From Limnohabitans sp. Jir61 (GTDB lineage: Bacteria; Pseudomonadota; Gammaproteobacteria; Burkholderiales; Burkholderiaceae_C): DNA of 64,000 nt. Position numbers and translations under genes: made by a program. Positions 60,366 through 64,000 of this stretch are shown here, in pieces. The notes beneath the pieces were generated by a model. That model was given only the letters and a program-made list of their open reading frames with translations. It was not told the DNA's origin and did no database searches. Positions within the stretch are counted from its first letter, which is position 1, and every line of letters starts with the position of its first letter. Location of the stretch: contig NZ_NESD01000004.1 of assembly GCF_003063545.1 (NCBI RefSeq), positions 1-64,000 of the forward strand. Reading direction: 5' to 3'.

Positions 60366-61223
60366 ATGCAACGCCGAGATTTGCTATCTCACTTCTCCTT
60401 GGGTTGCTTCGGCAGCCTAGCCTCCTTACCTGCACTGGCCACACAGCCGCCCGCGCTGTGGCTGGCCAACCCATATCAAGGGAATGAAGAACTTTCCGAC
60501 TATTGGGTGAGTGAAAAATTCGATGGCATACGAGGCTACTGGGATGGCCGCCAACTTTTGAGTCGAAGCGGTAAAACACTCAACCCACCCACCTGGTTTG
60601 TACAAGCTTGGCCTAAGCAGCCTTTCGAAGGCGAGCTTTGGGCGGGACTCGGCCAGTTTGAGCAAGCGGCTTCTGTCATTCAACAAAAACAAGCGCCGGA
60701 CAGCTCATGGCGCGCCATGCGATTCATGGTGTTTGACGCCAACACATCCCCTCAAGCGTTCACAGATCGCATCGTGCGCTATCAAAGCCTCGTCAAGCAG
60801 ATTGGCAAACCTTGGGTTCAAGCTGTGCCGCAAAGCAAAGTGCCATCACATGCAGCATTGAAGGCCATTTTGAGCAAAACCGTGCAAGCCGATGGTGAAG
60901 GCTTGGTGCTGCATCGTGGCAGCAGCTTGTACCAAAGTGGGCGCAACTCAGATGTCCTGAAATTCAAATCCCACGAGGATGCGGAAGCCAAGGTGATTGC
61001 CCTTGAATCCGGCCAAGGCAAGCACGCCCAACGTCTAGGCGCATTGATGGTCGAAACACCGCAAGGGATGCGCTTCAAACTCGGCACCGGATTCACAGAC
61101 GCCCAAAGAGAAAACCCACCAGCCGTGGGCCAGTGGGTCACTTATAGCTATCGTGGTTTGACTGACAAAGGCGTGCCGCGCTTTGCCAGTTTTGTACGTA
61201 TCAGGCCTGCAGTTGAACGCTAA
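60366..61223 (+). CDS. Exported ATP-dependent DNA ligase, LigE type
   Basis: ATG 60366 follows AAGGAGA at 60354-60360; the frame's upstream start at 60336 is less likely. The 285-residue protein has a signal peptide starting with RR (MQRRDLLSHFSLG...LPALA) and a minimal ligase core. Motif I has the nucleotidyl-accepting K51 in SEKFDGIRGYWDG; ADGEGLVLHRG and VLKFKSHEDAEAKVI cover motifs IV and V. The C-terminal OB domain ends in GLTDKGVPRFASFVRIRP. Periplasmic LigE enzymes are thought to act on incoming DNA; this one is not next to competence genes. Confidence 0.9.
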   Translation: MQRRDLLSHFSLGCFGSLASLPALATQPPALWLANPYQGNEELSDYWVSEKFDGIRGYWDGRQLLSRSGKTLNPPTWFVQAWPKQPFEGELWAGLGQFEQAASVIQQKQAPDSSWRAMRFMVFDANTSPQAFTDRIVRYQSLVKQIGKPWVQAVPQSKVPSHAALKAILSKTVQADGEGLVLHRGSSLYQSGRNSDVLKFKSHEDAEAKVIALESGQGKHAQRLGALMVETPQGMRFKLGTGFTDAQRENPPAVGQWVTYSYRGLTDKGVPRFASFVRIRPAVER

Positions 61224-61238
61224 GGCCGGCAGCCAGCG

Positions 61239-63503
61239 TTAGGCTTTGACGCAATCGGCGTAATAGCGCTTGACGCCATCGTCACCCACCACCTCCACCA
61301 AACCGTGGATATCGGTCTCAAAGCCGGGGCACTGCAAGTTGAATTCGCGGGCGAACTTGAGGTAGTCCACGATCTTCTTGTTGAACACTTCACCCGGAAT
61401 GAGCAACGGAATACCGGGTGGGTATGGCGTGACCAAGCTGGTGGTGATGCGGCCAAGCAAGTCGTCCACAGGCACGCGCTCGGTGTTGCGGTGCGCAATT
61501 TGTGCATAGGCATCGCTGGGCTTCATGGCGGGCGTCAGGTCGCTCAGGTACATCTCAGTGGTCAAACGTGCGATGTCGTATTTGGCGTAAAGCGTGTGAA
61601 CGTGTTGACACAAGTCACGCAAGCCCATGCGCTCGTAAGCGCGATGCTTTTGGCAGAACTCGGGCAAGATGCGCCACATCGGTTGGTTGCGGTCATAGTC
61701 GTCTTTGAACTGTTGCAAAGCCGTGAGCAACGAATTCCAACGGCCCTTGGTGATGCCGATGGTGAACATGATGAAGAAGCTGTACAAGCCGGTCTTCTCC
61801 ACAATCACACCGTGCTCGGCCAAGAACTTGGTCACGATGCTGGCAGGAATACCTGTCTTGTCGAACTTACCGTTCAAATCCAAACCGGGCGTGACGATGG
61901 TGGCCTTGATCGGGTCCAACATGTTGAAGCCATCGGCCAAGTTGCCAAAGCCATGCCACTTAGACGACTTGCCCTTGCCTTTGATGATCCAGCTGTCGGC
62001 GCGGCCAATGCCGTCTTCCACCAGTTCATCTGGACCCCAGACCTTGAACCACCAGTCTTTGCCGTACTCGTCGTCCACCTTGCGCATCGCGCGGCGGAAA
62101 TCCAAAGCTTCGGCAATACTTTCTTCCACCAAGGCGGTGCCACCGGGTGGCTCCATCATGGCAGCGGCCACGTCACAACTGGCGATGATGCTGTATTGAG
62201 GACTGGTGCTGGTGTGCATCAAATACGCTTCGTTGAACAAGTGACGGTCCAACTTGGTTTTTTGCGAGTCTTGCACCAACACATGGCTGGCTTGGCTGAT
62301 ACCGGCCAACAGCTTGTGAATGGACTGCGTGGCGTACACCACTGAATGCATGGGGCGCTCGCGCTTTTTGCCCATGGCGTGGTAGGTGCCGTAAAAGGGA
62401 TTGAACGCCGCGTGGGGCAACCAAGCTTCGTCAAAGTGCAAGTTGGCCACATAGCCATCGAGCATGTTCTTGATGGTTTCGGTGTTGTACAACACGCCGT
62501 CGTAAGTGGACTGTGTGAGGGTCAACACGCGGGGCTTGACCTTCTTGGCATCCACCCCTTTGAGCAAGGGGTTGGCCTTGATCTTGGCTTGAATGTTGGC
62601 GGGCTCAAACTCGCTTTGAGGAATCGGGCCAATGATGCCGTAGTGGTTACGCGTGGGCTTCAAGAACACAGGCACAGCGCCGGTCATGATGATGGAGTGC
62701 AACACCGACTTGTGGCAGTTGCGGTCGACCACCACCACATCATCAGGAGCCACGGTGTGGTGCCAAACAATTTTGTTCGAAGTGCTCGTGCCGTTGGTCA
62801 CGAAGAAGCAATGGTCAGCATTGAAGATACGTGCGGCGTTACGCTCGCTCTCGCCAATCGCGCCGTTGTGATCCAGTAATTGGCCCAACTCTTCCACAGC
62901 GTTACACACGTCGGCACGCAGCATGTTTTCACCATAAAACTGGTGGTACATCTGGCCTACTGGGCTCTTCAAGAACGCCACGCCACCCGAGTGACCGGGG
63001 CAATGCCACGAGTACGAACCGTCCTCGGCGTAATCCAGCAAAGCTTTGAAGAATGGCGGCTGCACGCTTTCTAAATAACTCTTGGCCTCACGGATGATGT
63101 GACGCGCCACGAACTCAGGCGTGTCTTCAAACATATGAATGAAGCCGTGCAACTCGCGCAAGATGTCATTAGGCAAATGACGCGAAGTTTTGGTTTCGCC
63201 GTACACATAAATCGGCACGTCGGCATTCTTGCGACGCACCTCTTCAATGAAGGTACGCAGATTCAAAACCGCAGGATCTAGGTCGGGGCCCGGTGTGAAC
63301 TCTTCATCGTCAATCGACAAAATGAAAGCACTGGCGCGAGACTGTTGTTGCGCGAACTGACTCAGGTCACCGTAGCTCGTTGCGCCCATGACCTCATAGC
63401 CCTCACCCTCAATCGCCTCGGCCAATGCACGAATGCCTAAGCCAGAGGTATTTTCAGAACGAAAATCCTCGTCGATGATGACAATGGGAAAGCGAAATTT
63501 CAT
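61239..63503 (-). CDS. Arginine/lysine/ornithine decarboxylase (AdiA-like)
   Basis: ATG 63503 (MKFRFPIVIIDEDF) follows GGAG in the sense strand and is preferred to 63524. The 754-residue PLP enzyme has an N-terminal response-regulator-like wing (about 1-130), a fold-type I core and a C-terminal domain. The Schiff-base lysine is K397 in TQSIHKLLAG; HFDEAWLPHAAFNPFYG carries the cofactor-ring Asp/His region. Length and wing fit AdiA (arginine) better than LdcI or SpeC, but the amino acid cannot be fixed. It converges on the ligase gene with 15 bases between them. Confidence 0.9.
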   Translation of the reverse strand: MKFRFPIVIIDEDFRSENTSGLGIRALAEAIEGEGYEVMGATSYGDLSQFAQQQSRASAFILSIDDEEFTPGPDLDPAVLNLRTFIEEVRRKNADVPIYVYGETKTSRHLPNDILRELHGFIHMFEDTPEFVARHIIREAKSYLESVQPPFFKALLDYAEDGSYSWHCPGHSGGVAFLKSPVGQMYHQFYGENMLRADVCNAVEELGQLLDHNGAIGESERNAARIFNADHCFFVTNGTSTSNKIVWHHTVAPDDVVVVDRNCHKSVLHSIIMTGAVPVFLKPTRNHYGIIGPIPQSEFEPANIQAKIKANPLLKGVDAKKVKPRVLTLTQSTYDGVLYNTETIKNMLDGYVANLHFDEAWLPHAAFNPFYGTYHAMGKKRERPMHSVVYATQSIHKLLAGISQASHVLVQDSQKTKLDRHLFNEAYLMHTSTSPQYSIIASCDVAAAMMEPPGGTALVEESIAEALDFRRAMRKVDDEYGKDWWFKVWGPDELVEDGIGRADSWIIKGKGKSSKWHGFGNLADGFNMLDPIKATIVTPGLDLNGKFDKTGIPASIVTKFLAEHGVIVEKTGLYSFFIMFTIGITKGRWNSLLTALQQFKDDYDRNQPMWRILPEFCQKHRAYERMGLRDLCQHVHTLYAKYDIARLTTEMYLSDLTPAMKPSDAYAQIAHRNTERVPVDDLLGRITTSLVTPYPPGIPLLIPGEVFNKKIVDYLKFAREFNLQCPGFETDIHGLVEVVGDDGVKRYYADCVKA

Positions 63504-63582
63504 GCGGGTCTCCGAGCGTTTCAAGCTAGAACAAAACAGTAGCGCCGAAGTGTACTCGCCCGCTGTTACAATCTATGGCTTC

Positions 63583-63673
63583 GGAGCGATGGATGAGTGG
63601 TTTAAGTCGCACGCCTGGAAAGCGTGTGTGGGTTAATAGCCCACCGCGGGTTCGAATCCCGCTTGCTCCGCCA
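63583..63673 (+). tRNA. tRNA-Ser(GGA)
   Basis: The 91-base gene has acceptor GGAGCGA/TTGCTCC (one G-U), anticodon stem CACGC/GCGTG with loop CTGGAAA (anticodon GGA), a long serine-type variable arm (TGTGGGTTAATAGCCCACCG) and an encoded CCA. Confidence 0.97.
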
Positions 63674-63684
63674 AAAAACCAAAT

Positions 63685-63711
63685 AAAAAAGCGCCTAGTA
63701 GGCGCTTTTTT
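63685..63711. terminator. Bidirectional Rho-independent terminator
   Basis: AAAAAAGCGCC/GGCGCTTTTTT with loop TAGTA lies between tRNA-Ser and the bactofilin gene, with T-runs usable on both strands. Confidence 0.9.
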
Positions 63712-63735
63712 ATTGTTAATAAGATTGAACAATAC

Positions 63736-64000
63736 TTAGCTACTGCTTTCTTGCGCTTTCTTGATAACGCTCTTTGCATCAGCCGTGCTATTGGCAGCAG
63801 CTGAACTGATGGGGTTTTGAATGACCAAGCCCAAGAGACGCGCACCGTGCTCGACGGCAATTGAGCCATACGAAATATCGCCCTGCACCACGGAGTCCTT
63901 ATGGAACTCAACACGCTCCGCAGCATAGATATTGCCTTCGACCTTGCCAGCAACCATAACGCGATGTGCGGTGATATCTCCAGAGACTTCACCCGTTTTA
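63736..64000 (-). CDS. Bactofilin family cytoskeletal protein (5' part outside window)
   Basis: The 87 visible C-terminal residues show the repeated beta-helix pattern GEVSGDITAHRVMVAGKVEGNI (first part) and VEFHKDSVVQGDI, followed by EHGARLLGLV and a disordered Ser/Ala tail ending in KKAQESSS. This is the DUF583/bactofilin signature of polymer-forming proteins that organise the cell envelope. The frame is open to the right edge; the internal ATG at 63957 is not the start. Confidence 0.88.
   Translation of the reverse strand, partial: KTGEVSGDITAHRVMVAGKVEGNIYAAERVEFHKDSVVQGDISYGSIAVEHGARLLGLVIQNPISSAAANSTADAKSVIKKAQESSS

Overview
The window reads as the chromosome of a betaproteobacterium of the order Burkholderiales, most likely family Comamonadaceae (Limnohabitans/Rhodoferax/Acidovorax-like). 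The evidence is the rimP-nusA-infB-rbfA-truB-typA order, an LpxK-Trm112-KdsB-Adk block, a tcuA-tcuB-'Bug'-type solute-receptor cluster, and the general protein style. No transposase, phage gene or CRISPR array was seen. Apart from the first 15 kb the window is densely packed with ordinary chromosomal genes, and no gene-free stretch exceeds about 300 bases.

Region 1 (1-14906, minus strand) is one uninterrupted reading frame of at least 4968 codons that leaves the window on the left. It encodes a giant repetitive surface or secreted adhesin: no classical signal peptide, two calcium-loop SdrD-B/dockerin-like modules, long beta-sandwich arrays, four VCBS/cadherin-like domains, and near-identical 141-residue tandem repeats at the distal end. 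It faces a plus-strand operon (15179-18096) for a four-cysteine exported protein, a membrane histidine kinase and a FixJ-type response regulator. A perfect FNR/Anr-type palindrome lies between the two divergent units.

Region 2 (18102-27952) is housekeeping: icd, a DUF192 protein, sodB, xseA, an ExbB/ExbD pair, lpxK, a Trm112-like protein, kdsB, adk, an asparaginase and lexA with two LexA boxes. Region 3 (28014-34690) is an acyl-CoA/hydroxyacid block: a D-2-hydroxyacid dehydrogenase, a 3-hydroxyacyl-CoA dehydrogenase lacking its Rossmann domain, an enoyl-CoA hydratase, a Crp/Fnr regulator, an APH-family kinase paired with an acyl-CoA dehydrogenase (the unfused layout of ACAD10/11 and LvaA/LvaC), and a nu-class glutathione transferase.

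Region 4 (34687-37691) holds an FG-GAP lipoprotein and two tandem exported paralogues that share six cysteines with nearly fixed spacing; one carries a His/Lys/Asp-rich linker. I do not recognise this family. Two tRNA genes (Pro-UGG and Arg-UCU, minus strand) follow. Region 5 (37991-45481) is a LysR regulator with tcuA-tcuB, two periplasmic binding proteins and a CoA transferase, then an oppositely oriented 3-hydroxyisobutyryl-CoA hydrolase-like gene. Region 6 (45625-53766, minus) is the rimP-nusA-infB-rbfA-truB-typA translation and transcription operon. Region 7 (53903-59454, minus) is a yejABEF peptide/microcin C-type ABC importer. Region 8 holds fabI, an exported LigE-type ATP-dependent DNA ligase, an arginine/lysine/ornithine decarboxylase, tRNA-Ser(GGA) and the 3' part of a bactofilin gene at the right edge.
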